From Capitulum mitella (lineage: Eukaryota; Arthropoda; Thecostraca; Pollicipedomorpha; Pollicipedidae), in assembly GCA_030062745.1 (NCBI GenBank), contig CP099849.1, positions 15,871,307-15,935,306 of the forward strand: a DNA stretch of 64,000 nt. Reading direction: 5' to 3'. Made by a program: the position numbers and the translations under genes. Below the pieces are notes generated by a model. That model had not been told where the DNA came from. It saw only the letters and a program-made list of their open reading frames with translations, and ran no database searches. Positions 11,480-22,290 of this stretch are shown in pieces; the first letter of the stretch is position 1; each line of letters begins with the position of its first letter.

Positions 11480-13200
11480 GTGGCTGGACTTTCCTGTGTT
11501 ATTATGTAGAACAACATGTTAAGTTTATGAGCTTCCGGGCCCGATCGTGAACCCGTCCTCAGATATTTATTGCTGGTTATTATTGCGAAACAGTACAATT
11601 ATAAAAAAATTCTCGTTGAGCGTGCGGTCAAAGCTACAAAAGTTCCGTACAGACAGAGCATAGAACAAGCACGTATTAACGGAAGTCGGCACTTGAAAAC
11701 CACAGTTCTGGGTTTTGAGGGTAAGCTAATATTGACACAGCCCCTCCAAATGGAGTTTCATTCTAATCTTTGTCTCGGATAAGAGTGAGCTTCAGCTGGA
11801 GGAAAGCTTGGGCCTCACCATCATACGTTCCAGAAAGCGCTGTTGTACTTAGGATGTCCACATTTGCGAGCGACATATCCTTCCGGCACGACGCAGCGTG
11901 CTCAGCAACAACAGCTTTTCTAGCTCACAACAAACGAGAGCGTCTTTATGCTGTTCGATCGTCATTGAAAGCCGTCGATCGGTTTCACCCACGTACCGAG
12001 CTCCACGGCCACGCTTGAATAAGCACGCAGTACCCTTCTCGGCACCTTCGTCTTTGGTCTGACTTTTCAATTTGGTGCATAGCACGCATTTCAAAGCTTG
12101 TTTTGGTGAGTGAGCTAGTTGCACGACGCATGGTCTGAGGACCACGGAAATGCGTTCACTCACGCTTTTGTGGTAATGCAAGGAGAGGTAACGTGGAGGT
12201 TACTGGGAAGGACTAGCAGCAGTGCGTCGACGAGACCTAGTTCGGAGCATCCCTTACATCCTTATCCTTGTACCCTTTTCCCCTGTACCTTTTTTACGTT
12301 ATCAGTGTCATTTTTGCCCATTGCGAAGGGCACATTGATATTCGCCATTACGTGTGGATGTACCTGCTTGTGCAGTATAATACAAGACCACTCTGCGCAC
12401 GGTGTTGCGAGGGTGGCCATTGTCGGCACAGATGGAAGTGAGACAGGTGATTTTACCCGCCAGTCTGGATGGATTATTCATCCTTTGTGCCCGCGTGGCC
12501 AGACAGCGGACAATCCGTTTTGGTACTCGCTGGACAAGTGGCCGTTGTTCGCGATTTCAAAAGTGAGTTCGATGGAAGGTCTAAAACCGTTGATATGGCT
12601 GCAAAAAATCGCCGGGAGTGGACTAGCCATGCTCTCAGATGATGAGAATGCCATCGAAATATCTTTTCCAGATTTTTGGTTGCAAAGGAAAGGTATCTAT
12701 CGCCAGCACTTCGAAAAACTCCACACACGCAATTACAAGCAACACTGACAGTGACAGCTCCATTTGTTCAGGAGCTTCATGGAGCCACAGGAGTTCCCAC
12801 CTCTTGTTCATTAAAATTACCATCCCTCATGCAAAATATGGTGCTCGAGCAGAGTTTCACGAGGCGCCCTGTAGAGTTCACGGTCATGGATGGTCATGTC
12901 AGCAAAGGCTTAGAATCGAGCTCCAACTGGAGGGGCTGCGTCGACACCAGCTTACCCTTAAAACCAAGAAGTGTGGTTCTCAAGTGACAACCTCCGTTTG
13001 TTGACATATGTTTGTTCTCGACTCTTTGTTTATGGAGCTCTTGTATCTGCGGCCGCACGCTCGGTGACAATTTTTTCCTTTCGCATCTGTACTGTTTCGC
13101 AATAACCAGCAATAAATATCCGAAGACGGGTCCACGACCGGACCTGAAAGCTCATAAATTTAACATGTTGTTCTACATAATCATACAGGAAAACCCGACA
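11480..13200 (-). mobile_element. Degenerate Penelope-like retroelement with inverted terminal copies
   Basis: On the minus strand, in order, are reverse-transcriptase remains near 12820-12480 (PLQPKIWKRYFDGILII, matching the family's P-x-x-W-KRYxDD block with the second D lost) and a GIY-YIG endonuclease remnant at about 12060-11760. The remnant has YVGETDRRLSMTIEQHKDA, then after a frameshift AVVEHAASC and LKLTLIRDKD. This RT-then-endonuclease order is that of Penelope elements. The ends, 11480-11790 and 12890-13200, are about 300-bp inverted copies of each other (TATGTAGAACAACATGTTAA in both). It is 5'-truncated, frameshifted and inactive. Confidence 0.75.
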
Positions 13201-16097
13201 AACGTTACATAAACAATGGCGTGTTACACGGCGCCAATCAGGTCATCCAGTTAATGCTACAAACGTATCATGGTAAGGCCATCTAGTCATCTAGTCATCA
13301 GGTCTAGACATCAGTCACCTAGTTAATAATATGGCAGACGTGGGTGCGTCGACGATTCCATGTTTACCCAGCATTTTGACATAACCTGAAGAAACATACC
13401 GGCCATTTTACGCATCTGATATAGAAAACCCAACTACGTATAAGACTGTGAACATCTGCATCCAGAAGAAGGTAGCTGGAGACGCGGATGCTGTTATTTT
13501 AGTCCTGACCACAATCATATGCGAGGTACAGTGCCTAGCCGAAACTTTTCATTATCGTTGTAAGTTTGCTGTTTTATGAAATACCGTGGTATGTGATCTT
13601 ATGAACGACCTCCATGAAAGAAACTTGGATAAAACTATCAGCATTGGATAAGTGTGTCAACATGTATTTAAATGCCGATTGTGTGCTGTATTACCCAGCC
13701 ATATGATTTTAAATGGGAACTGAACAAGGCATATCTAGTTGTGCTACAATGTACTGCACCGCACATGCAGGCACATACACAGGTATCACGCTTAATTTGT
13801 CATGCTGGGGAATGATGAGGCAATGCAGATGGGGACGTTTGGAAGGGTTTTATGCATAACGATGACTTGTGAACACGATGTACGATTTGCTGGCTACGCG
13901 AGAGAAGCTTCAGCCGGCGAACGATGAGCGGCCTGGGACGCAGCAGCCATGGGCTGCACTCAACAGGCCGGCAATACAGCAGAAGGTAAGGGTAACACAA
14001 TGAAGTAATAGCATGAACAGGGCTATGCAAATGGTACGTCAAAGGTGTCGTTCCGTCGAGTCGAGACTTCTGAGAAACAGATTCCGTGGGGCCGAAAAAA
14101 ATCCGTCGATCTTGTTTTCAGCAACAGCAACACGCTTAGTGCCTCGGTGTCGGCTTAACATCCCCACATCGCGCAGCAAATAATCTGTCGAAGTACCCTC
14201 TCCGGAAATTATGAGTGAGTGACCTGTGACTAACAAAACATCTAGTCTCCTTCCACTCTCGATCCTGTCCATCATGTTTGGCTACATGGGGTGGTGTTGA
14301 CAACGGCGGAGATGCCAGCCGCGTTTCGGATAAGGAAGTGGAGGGGGGGGGGGGCGCTACTGCTGGGCTCTGTGACACATCCCACATTCTCAGGTACCCG
14401 CTCTTGGCAATATCTGCGGCGCCCAGGTTTTTGCTGAGGTAATGTCGCGCGGCCATGACCATTAGAAGGCACAGACGAGGACGCTGGACGCCAGGCATGG
14501 AGCGAAACAGGAACACAAAACAATGAGCAAAGGACACAGGGCACCGAACATTGGATGCATGATATCGAGCGACACTGAGACGCACAACGTAAAACAGAGA
14601 ACACTGGGCACAGGGCACGGGATAACGAGCAATACAAGGACAAAGAACACGAAACATGGAGCGCCGAATACCGGACACCAAGTGGAAGGGGGCATAGGGC
14701 ACAGAACAGAAGAAAGAACAGCCTGAGTGGCACAGGCCACTACAAGCAGAAAACAAAACTGTCCCGCTACCGAAAAACACAAAAGACGTATCACCGGGTA
14801 CGGATACGGTGCACTCAATGTCGGAAGCAAAATACAGCTCGCGCCAACCCTTGGCTCCGCATAACGTGCATCTCAGGCAATCCGGGGCAACAAAGCATGG
14901 TTCACACAGTCCGCAGCTTCTCATAAAGCATAGTTCACGTAACCGTTGGCCCTCATGACGCACAACTCACGCAACGCATGACTCCTACAACACATTGCTA
15001 ACAAGGTGAGTGAGTACGGGCAACGCACTCCCCAGCCGGCGCGTGACCCGTCACATCTCTCAGTTCTCACGACTCACACTTCAGGCGAAGTACTTCAAAC
15101 GGCACATGCCTTCACGTAAAGCACAGCTTACACTACACATGTACCCATACAACGCACGGTGCAACGCGCACCACTCATGACTCTGCACATTGTCATGACA
15201 AGACACGAAGCACAACTTTCAGCACAGCTGACTGCGCAATAAAATAGAGCGTGGACAAACATTGCGCATTGGATATAGGTTACATTACACGAGCCTCATA
15301 GGAGGTAAGGAAAGTGTATGAGGTGCTGGATAATGAACGCAACTGTATGCAGTACACCAGGTTCCGGATAGTTAACATGGGATAAAACACACCAAATGTA
15401 CTGGAATCCTGCTGCACAGAGCGCTGATTTCCACACGTTCCTCGCATTCGCGATCAGCATCGCAGAACAGTCGCGTCGACGCGTTTGCGCTCAGTGTTTC
15501 AGAGAACTACTGTGGCAGGCGCGTAATCTCACTAACAGTACCTCATCCTGGTCGAATAACGAGGCGAGATCAGGAACAAACGTAAAGGAAGTGTCTTGGT
15601 GCTAGTGGAAAACCGGCGAAAAGCGAAATTAATGAAGGACCCACGGCGGCAAACGTCTTCCAACACAGCGTGGACACAACGAAATTAGTCGTTTTGTCAG
15701 TTCCTTATAATTCAATAATCTCGACGATGACCAAGTATCAATGACGATTGAGTCAGCTCGACCAAACATGTGGTCGCCAGTACGACGGCTGACAAAATAA
15801 CGTGGTCGACGCAACAAGCCTACCGCGTCACATTGCCCCTGCGTTAGATGGCGTGGAGTGTAGGCATGTCGATATCAGACTTCCGGAATCACCCCTTCGC
15901 AAGACATTAATCTCCCACCATTAGACCACCACTGGACCGGGGGCGGCGCCAGGCCCATGAAAATGTGCAGACAAGTAAAAATCCTTTCCGAGGTTCCACC
16001 CTTCCCTCAAATGGTGTCATATCATTTTACCTTACTCTTTCAATACCCTCCACAGAGTTGCTGCTGTCGGTATTCGAACCGTTTCATGGGTCCGATC
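13201..16097. other. No gene recognised apart from low-complexity sequence
   Basis: A short CATCTAGT repeat at 13280-13300 and the degenerate repeat at 14480-15200 are the only structure seen. If the 16.3-kb exon is real, this is its first intron. Confidence 0.45.
14480..15200. repeat. Degenerate low-complexity tandem region
   Basis: Diffuse repeats of the form ACACTGGGCACAGGGCACGG and CGCACAACTCACGCAACGC without a clean period. They yield open minus-strand frames rich in Cys, Leu and Val that show no domain. Confidence 0.5.
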
Positions 16098-16129
16098 TGA
16101 GCTGAGCTGAGCTGATCTGAGCTGAGCTG

Positions 16130-17340
16130 GTACTCACCGACAGGTGCGGCGGCTGCGGCGGCTGTCGGCTGGTCGTGCTCGCTCGCTGACTGGTTCACTA
16201 GACGGCTGATGGAGAACGGGTGGCGGCCGGTGGTGGTGGGCCGGGCCTCTGTGTCTGCACCGCTCTCTGGACTTGCCGGTTTGTGTCCATTGGTAGCCGG
16301 CGGCTGTCCCTCCACCTCTGACTCCGGCATCTTCACACTCAGGTCCATCCTGGCCGTCACCAGCTAGCCGGGTCAACAGCTGACCACCTCAGGCGGCGAA
16401 GACGGAAGTCGTCTGAACACCGTCTCCTGCCTTCGCCCAGCCACAGGGGAACTGCTGCCGACACAGTCACTGGCCTTCACCAAGTCACAGCGCAACCACG
16501 GCTGACACCGTCACTGGCCGGCGGCTAAATGTCACCGGATTTCAGGTCCAGCCGCGTCAACACCTGCCGGTCACCGCTGTCCTGCTGCTGCCGCTCCGTC
16601 AGCTGACAGACTGCGCTGGCCGCGGCGTCCCGACCACAGCAGCAGGTCGGACAACACTCAGCTGGCCTTGTTCGCCGCCTGTCCGGCTGCTGGACAGCTC
16701 CGGCACGTCTCTATTGAGATGTCCGCTCTGTTCCGGCGCTTCTCTTCCTGCCCAGTAGGTGCGCTAGTGAGGCGCTTAATGAGATACATTATTAAACTAA
16801 CGATTCCCTAAAGACTGCCGGGCCGGCAAGGGCGAATTTGGCGTGTCTTGCGCTTGCTGCCGCCGCGCGCCGCCGCCGTACGGGGCACCGACCGCCTACC
16901 ATTTGCCCGCTCATCGTCCCGACACGCTGGATGATTAATAAGGGGGCGGGGCTTGGCGGAGGCTCCGCCCTGCGCCGGCTGACGGACCGGCGGACGATCT
17001 CAGTCGAGACGGTGGCTCTCTTCGACACGGACGGTAATCAGAAAAATGGAAATGGCAGCGCGCCCGGCGGGCGTCTGTGCCGACTGAATGGGAGCTCGCA
17101 GGGGTGGCTCGGCGGGGCGCGCGGCGCCTGCCTCCCCGCAGAGCCAACTGTACGCCGTAATTGTTTTGGTAACAAGCGTGCCGGAAGTTTCTATAGAATC
17201 GAAATGAATGAATTATCATTTAAACAGGGGAGGTTTTCGGGGCCGGCGCCTTTGACGCGGTGGCGTGGGGTCTCAAATTATGGACTCCTCCCAGGTGGTG
17301 ACGGGGAAGCGGAGAGCGACCGGGATGATAATCAGTGAAG
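16130..17340 (-). promoter_or_regulatory. CpG-rich block, probable promoter region of the 16.3-kb exon
   Basis: About 1.2 kb with high GC and frequent CG, in contrast to the AT-rich flanks, covering and lying upstream of the candidate first exon. A GAGCTGAGCTGA tandem repeat sits just past the donor at 16098-16130. No TATA box is evident. The long plus-strand open frame here is a composition effect. Confidence 0.4.
16138..16348 (-). CDS. Unidentified first coding exon, Pro/Ser/Thr/Ala-rich N-terminus
   Basis: I do not recognise this protein. The start is the ATG at 16348 (context AGGATGG, a good Kozak match), with an in-frame TAG six codons upstream. Seventy codons run MDLSVKMPESEVEG, then a low-complexity Pro/Ser/Gly/Glu stretch, then HPFSISRLVNQ and a run of six Ala. 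The exon ends after one base of a Gly codon at a strong donor, TCG then GTGAGTA. It lies in a CpG-rich block, as an animal promoter and first exon would. HPFSISRLV is short and could be a docking peptide; that is speculation. No downstream exon was found in 1-16137, so the first intron would have to be long. A chance open frame in GC-rich DNA is the alternative. Confidence 0.5.
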
Positions 17341-17811
17341 TTAATGTAACCTGCTTTCATCGCATCTTGATGCCATTCATGAAATATAAGCCGAAAACTC
17401 ACCCTGGGGAACCATCAAATCATGATGTATAGAAAGGCAATAATGACAGGAAGTATGAACGACACGATTTTCTCATAATCAGTTACGTCGAACAACAACG
17501 GAAAACTCCGAGTGTTGACTTTCACACCATTCGGGCTTCTGTAGTTCAAGCTGAAGTTCGAACTGCAAAACAAGTTTTCCATTCTATGTCAATTTGATCT
17601 AAATGGTTTGGTAAGACGATGCCAAGAAAAGGATCCCATGCTGAACTGAATATGTTACATAGAATGGGACCCCTACATCCGGACGTACAATTCCACGTGC
17701 CGGTTAATTTTGTTCGAAAGCTTAACGTGCCGCCGGGGGTGAGACACGACCGTGTGGTAGGCAGTTTGACCTTATTTTGTGCCAGCTGACCCGGGGGCCA
17801 AATATCAAGTA

Positions 17812-17885
17812 CCGGAGCGATTCGAACCCGACTTGCCAGGACCGGAAGAACAGGAATCTAACCACCTGACTGTCGATCGCTGTAG
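17812..17885 (-). other. tRNA-like (SINE-type) fragment
   Basis: Minus strand CGGGTTCGAATCG (17818-17830) is a good B-box. About 35 nt upstream, CAGTCAGGTGGTTAGATT resembles a decayed A-box. No full cloverleaf can be drawn. Confidence 0.4.
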
Positions 17886-18324
17886 CTGGAACTTTCATGG
17901 TAAAGTTGTCAATGATTATCGACTAGCTGCATGATATCCATGGCGTAATGACGACGTTCAGCAAACAAACGTATGACGTTATCGCGCAAAAAACGAAACC
18001 AAACATAGGAGGGTTATGCGGCACAGTCATGTCAACAGCCGAACCGAGTTGATCTTTTTTTGCGTTATCCAGAAAATGGTAGTGTAAGAATACTTGCTTA
18101 ATTACTGACCAGCCACTTCTCGGTTTCCATATATCAGAGTGACGTCGATGATATTCGTCCGGACCTCAATGAATCCTCTCGGGCACGGAGCCGTGGCTAT
18201 CGAGAAGACCACCTACCACCGTCGTGACATACTGACCAAGTCACAGGTGAATAATGCGGAACATTACCACGAGTCCAGCACCTTCACCAGATGTCGGGAA
18301 TTACGCCCGGGACTACTCTTCCGG

Positions 18325-18715
18325 AGCAGTGAAGTGATACTGTGGCGCAGCGGGGTGATGTTGTACCGCAGTGGAGTGACGTTGCGCCGCAATGGAGCGA
18401 TGTGATATTATTTATATTGCGGCGCAGTGGGGTGATATCCTGCTTCAGTGGACTGTACGGAAATCAGGGACGTAGCCGGGAGGGGGAAGGGGGAAGGGGA
18501 GCATGGGGGCCATGTCCCCTCAGAGCCGAGCGGTCTACACTAAATATATAGCGATTTTGCAGGAGTACGTAAAAGCGATCAAATATATGTTGCAGAAACA
18601 AACATTACATGTTTGCTTTTGGCTACGTGGCTGGTGGAAGTGGAGTGATATTGTGCCGTAGTGGAGCGATATTGTGCCGCAATGGGGTGATGTTGTGCCA
18701 CAGTGGCGATAGCTG
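18325..18715 (+). repeat. 21-bp tandem array split by an insertion
   Basis: Units like GTGATGTTGTACCGCAGTGGA recur at 18325-18450 and again at 18634-18715, both with the same period and consensus. The gap between the two halves is the small element at 18465-18633. Confidence 0.75.
18465..18633 (+). mobile_element. Small hAT-like element inserted in the 21-bp array
   Basis: It begins CAGGGACGTAGCC and ends GGCTACGTGGCTG, inverted repeats matching at 11 of 13 positions. Flanks ACGGAAAT and GTGGAAGT match at 5 of 8, with only transitions as mismatches. It shares about 140 bp with the minus strand of 29230-29373. Confidence 0.55.
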
Positions 18716-19597
18716 GCTCTGTCCCTGCGCAACTGTGTTTTCGTGGAGAGTCCGTAGTAGCCAGAGCGTCCCTTGTAACGGATGCCACGACCCTGTAAAA
18801 TGAGAAGGCGCACATGTGTAATGCAGTTCAAGCTGCATGGTCTTCGTCACCAGGATTTGCAAATTTCACGAGTCTCATATTCTCCGTAGGATTTCATCCC
18901 TCTGTCGTCAGATCTCCCCGATTATCTCAGATGTATGTGTAATGTGTTATTCGTGTGCGCGAAACGGCACCACCTAAATCGGTCAAATATTGATCTTTGA
19001 CGGAACTGCGACTTAAAATGTGATCTTGGGGTGAAGCAATATAACATGCTGGACATCGCATTATTGAGAGCAATCGGTTACCATTGGAATGAACCAAATC
19101 GGTCCTATGGTTTCCAAGTTATCCAGTGGAGGGTTCTGGTGCTCCCACCCCCCACACCTAGCAAGTGAAAGGTCGCGACTGTTCCTGTATCTGCGGGACT
19201 TTCTGCGATTTGACAGCTGCATGTATATCAGGTAATATTTTTCACATCAAGAGTTCCACCATTCATGTTCCAAGTCAAATAATTTAGAAATTGTATGCGT
19301 GGAAGAGTAAGGATAAAGCAGAAGTTCTCACATGCAGTTGCGATCCACGGCGATTGCTGGAATTGCTTTGCGATGTAAATGTAATTCAAATGATGTCTGC
19401 ATTCCTGCCATTACCCGCAGGAATGCAGGAATGCAGACACCTCACACCTCATCTGCACCTCATCGATCTCTTGCATCGGCGGCCATTTACGAGACTTAAA
19501 CCCAGCTCAAGCCAAGGTAGTACTAACAGCAGAGGCGAACAACGCGTTACACAGTTGGTTTGGGGCAAAATCGAAGCTATGTATCGGACGCTTAGCT

Positions 19598-20727
19598 GTA
19601 CATCACCCCCACTCACAAGTAAAACTTGCGTAGTAAGAGAAATCTGCATAACAGCGGCATACAATTGGCTACGAAAATTCCTGGCAGTTAGAGGGTTCGA
19701 ACCCTCGCTGTCGGATCAACAGTCACGCGCCCAACTACTAAGCTGCGATCGCCTGCCAACAGAAGCTGCCTGGATTGAGATCATTAAGTGAACTTTACAT
19801 ATCGCCAGACTTCTTGTTCCACCAGGCGTGAATGGCCAAGGGGTACACCTCAGTACGTGCGTCCCTCACACACCACGCTGAAGCTACTGGCATGCAAGAC
19901 AGCCACATGTATCGAATAGCACGATCACGTGCTCCTGCCCGTCAATTTTTAGCACCTCAGTGGTTGTGGTTTTGTGGCAGGGGAGGAAGGGTGTTAAATT
20001 TGGGTACCTCGAACTTCCCCCGCAAGCTGCACCTCCGTTTCGGCTTGAATCCAACGAAGTTGATCGCTCCGCCGCCCGTCCGCCTTTTCAAGCAATCATC
20101 ACACCAAACTGCGCCGTTTCCGTCCCGACAATTGACCCATAAGAAACACAGGGGTGTAAAGAGACGCACACGCGCTGCACGTGACACATTGTACCCTGCC
20201 CACCGTTTCCGGTGAGCCGTTGCCGTTGCCGTTTCCGGGTGCCGTTGGATAGCCCTAGTGCTGGTCTGTCTACTCCAACCACCAAATTTCAGCTGTCTAG
20301 GTCAATGTTTCCGGCATTCGGAGGTCCCTGAATCCAAATCGAAACACGTGTCTGTGGGTCCCTACGTGGTTTGCACGTGGGCGCGAATCCCAAAAAGGAC
20401 CCATGTTGTCACCAAGTCTTCAGCCAACCGCATCCGCCGTTGAACCTGTACCCGTGATTAATTGAATTCTATATAAGCCAGGCCCGAGCCACGTGGCACG
20501 TGCCACACGACACGAATCGTTTTGAAACCTGTACCGCAATTTGTCCGCCGAGCCGGCACACTCGGTGGTGCTTCTTATGTCGCGACCAACTAGAGCATTC
20601 GGGCGCCCCGAAACTTGAAGACACTGACAAATACCTCGATCTGAACTTTTGCAAGTGACTGCCATGTACGAAATCTGATTCGCTGAAAGTGTGCAAAGCC
20701 CGCTTTCAGCCCTTCGATTTTAAAATA
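19598..20727 (-). repeat. Repeat family A, copy 2 (inverted relative to copy 1)
   Basis: The minus strand aligns collinearly with 6099-7265, from TTTTAAAATCGAAG through to ACTTGTGAGTGGG. Differences are scattered substitutions and small indels, such as GGAAACGGCAACGGCAACGG at 20218-20240 in this copy only. CACGTG E-box palindromes cluster at 20485-20515. Confidence 0.85.
19683..19757 (-). other. tRNA-like module in repeat A copy 2
   Basis: On the minus strand CAGCTTAGTAGTTGGGCGCG resembles an A-box, CTGT/ACAG closes a 7-nt loop, and GAGGGTTCGAACCCTC (19691-19706) is a perfect B-box inside an intact T-stem. It occupies the same place as the module in copy 1 but is better preserved at the B-box. 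Confidence 0.55.
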
Positions 20728-21219
20728 TCCAGCATTCCTTGGCGAAGTGCGGTAACGAAATAAGTAAATATGGGCGAATGCAAGGTAATGGTATTTGTGG
20801 TACCTTTAGAAAGTTGCCCGTGTTTTGAGACACCTGCTCAGAATTCTCGCCATTTTGGTATTACGTTAAGAAATTGCTTTGTTTCCATCAGATCGACAAT
20901 TTTGGAGAGAGAAAACAATGGGCCAAAATTTTAATATGGTTACCTCGGTTTGTTAAATGTACTTCTAGCCTGAAATGAACCAAGGTCAGGTTTCGAAAAA
21001 CGACATTGTCCTCTGAAATAAACAAATACGTTTTTTGTCTCCGATGTCATCTTCTCTGCATTGCCATTTTAAAGCTTAGACTCGGAGGAACACCACTTCG
21101 GGAAAATGCAAAAATAGCTTCGCATGCTAGGGTAAGAGACTGTGGAAGAGTCCTCCAAAAAAGGACGCTGTGCTTGGAAGTATGAGTAACTTGGACGCAA
21201 AAACCGGCTTGCGCTGCAT

Positions 21220-22290
21220 TAACCCCCGCAGTGGAAAGGGGTTTCACACTAACGCGCATTGGAAGGGAGGTCTAAAAGTGCCCCTTCCGATCTCGGCAAC
21301 GGAACGAGCTAGACATGACATTTTATGGACAGGATGGGGCTAGAACGATTTACCTTCTGTGCAATTTTCATGACCCTAGGTCGATATCTCCAAGGTGAAA
21401 TGGGGTGCAATAGGTCAACTTTGAACACTTTCTCGGCCCGTACAGGCCATTCCGTATAACTTTTCGAACGAAACGGGAAAAGGGTGTTTGTTTGGCGGTT
21501 AAAACGTGGCGTACGGCAACTGCCATTCATTTGGCGTCTTGACTGAGGATTTTGGGTCGAGGTCATGTCATGTCATTGACCTATGGCGTCATTTTTCATC
21601 CTTTGCAGATCAGATTTCGAACAACACGGGACAGTTTGAGAGCAAACGAGGGCACAGCATGTATCTTTTGGCGTATTTTCAGTGGAGGTAGCCAACATCG
21701 ATACATTTGGTCACTTGCAGCACTTCACTTTAGTCACTCCATTTCATATTTATGTATGTATATATATGTATATATCTATATATATGTGAGTATCAATAAG
21801 CCCAAAGTGTTTTAGTCGGGTCCTTGAATGCATATTTCATACAAACTGACCTGTTGCAAAGCAGGTCTGGATCAGGTCACAAACTGTTTGATCTTTGCCT
21901 TTCATGACCTTGACCGTTATTGACCCTGACTTTGGTCTTGGTACATCCACCACTTATGCCCGAATGACATCGCCTGATTGTGTTCAAACGGTAGTCGTAA
22001 GTAAAACGCTAGTTCTTTCACAAAGTTCCCATTTGTTAGCGACAACCGTCGTTTTCGCCATGTTTGCCTGACTTCAAATGATTAAAGCTTAAAGAATTTC
22101 GGTCCGATTTCCGATTTTTCTGCGTCATTCGACGAGTTATTCAATTTCCATAAATGCCACAAAGTAGCAGCAACCAGCTCCATTCCGTTCTCACGATATT
22201 CAACAAAAAAAGATCACGGAGAGAGGCACAAAACGATCCCCTTCGAGAGCGCGTGTTAACCGTGCGACGTAATATCATGAACGGACTTGG
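21220..22290 (+). repeat. Repeat family B, copy 1 (TIR-type)
   Basis: Collinear with 45815-47160: GACATGACATTTT, GCCCGTACAGGCCATTCCGT, TTTTCGAACGAAACGGGAAA, TTTTTCATCCTTTGCAGATC and ATTCGACGAGTTATTCAATT are shared. The two ends contain inverted copies of a TGGAAGAGG motif followed by AAAA/TTTT. It has one unit of the CATACAAA-TTGCAAAGCA module and a TATG microsatellite at 21750-21790. Confidence 0.8.

Noticed and set aside
16838..17338. 166-codon plus-strand frame
   Set aside because: GC-rich composition keeps stops rare; no domain, and it is antisense to the likely promoter of the 16.3-kb exon.
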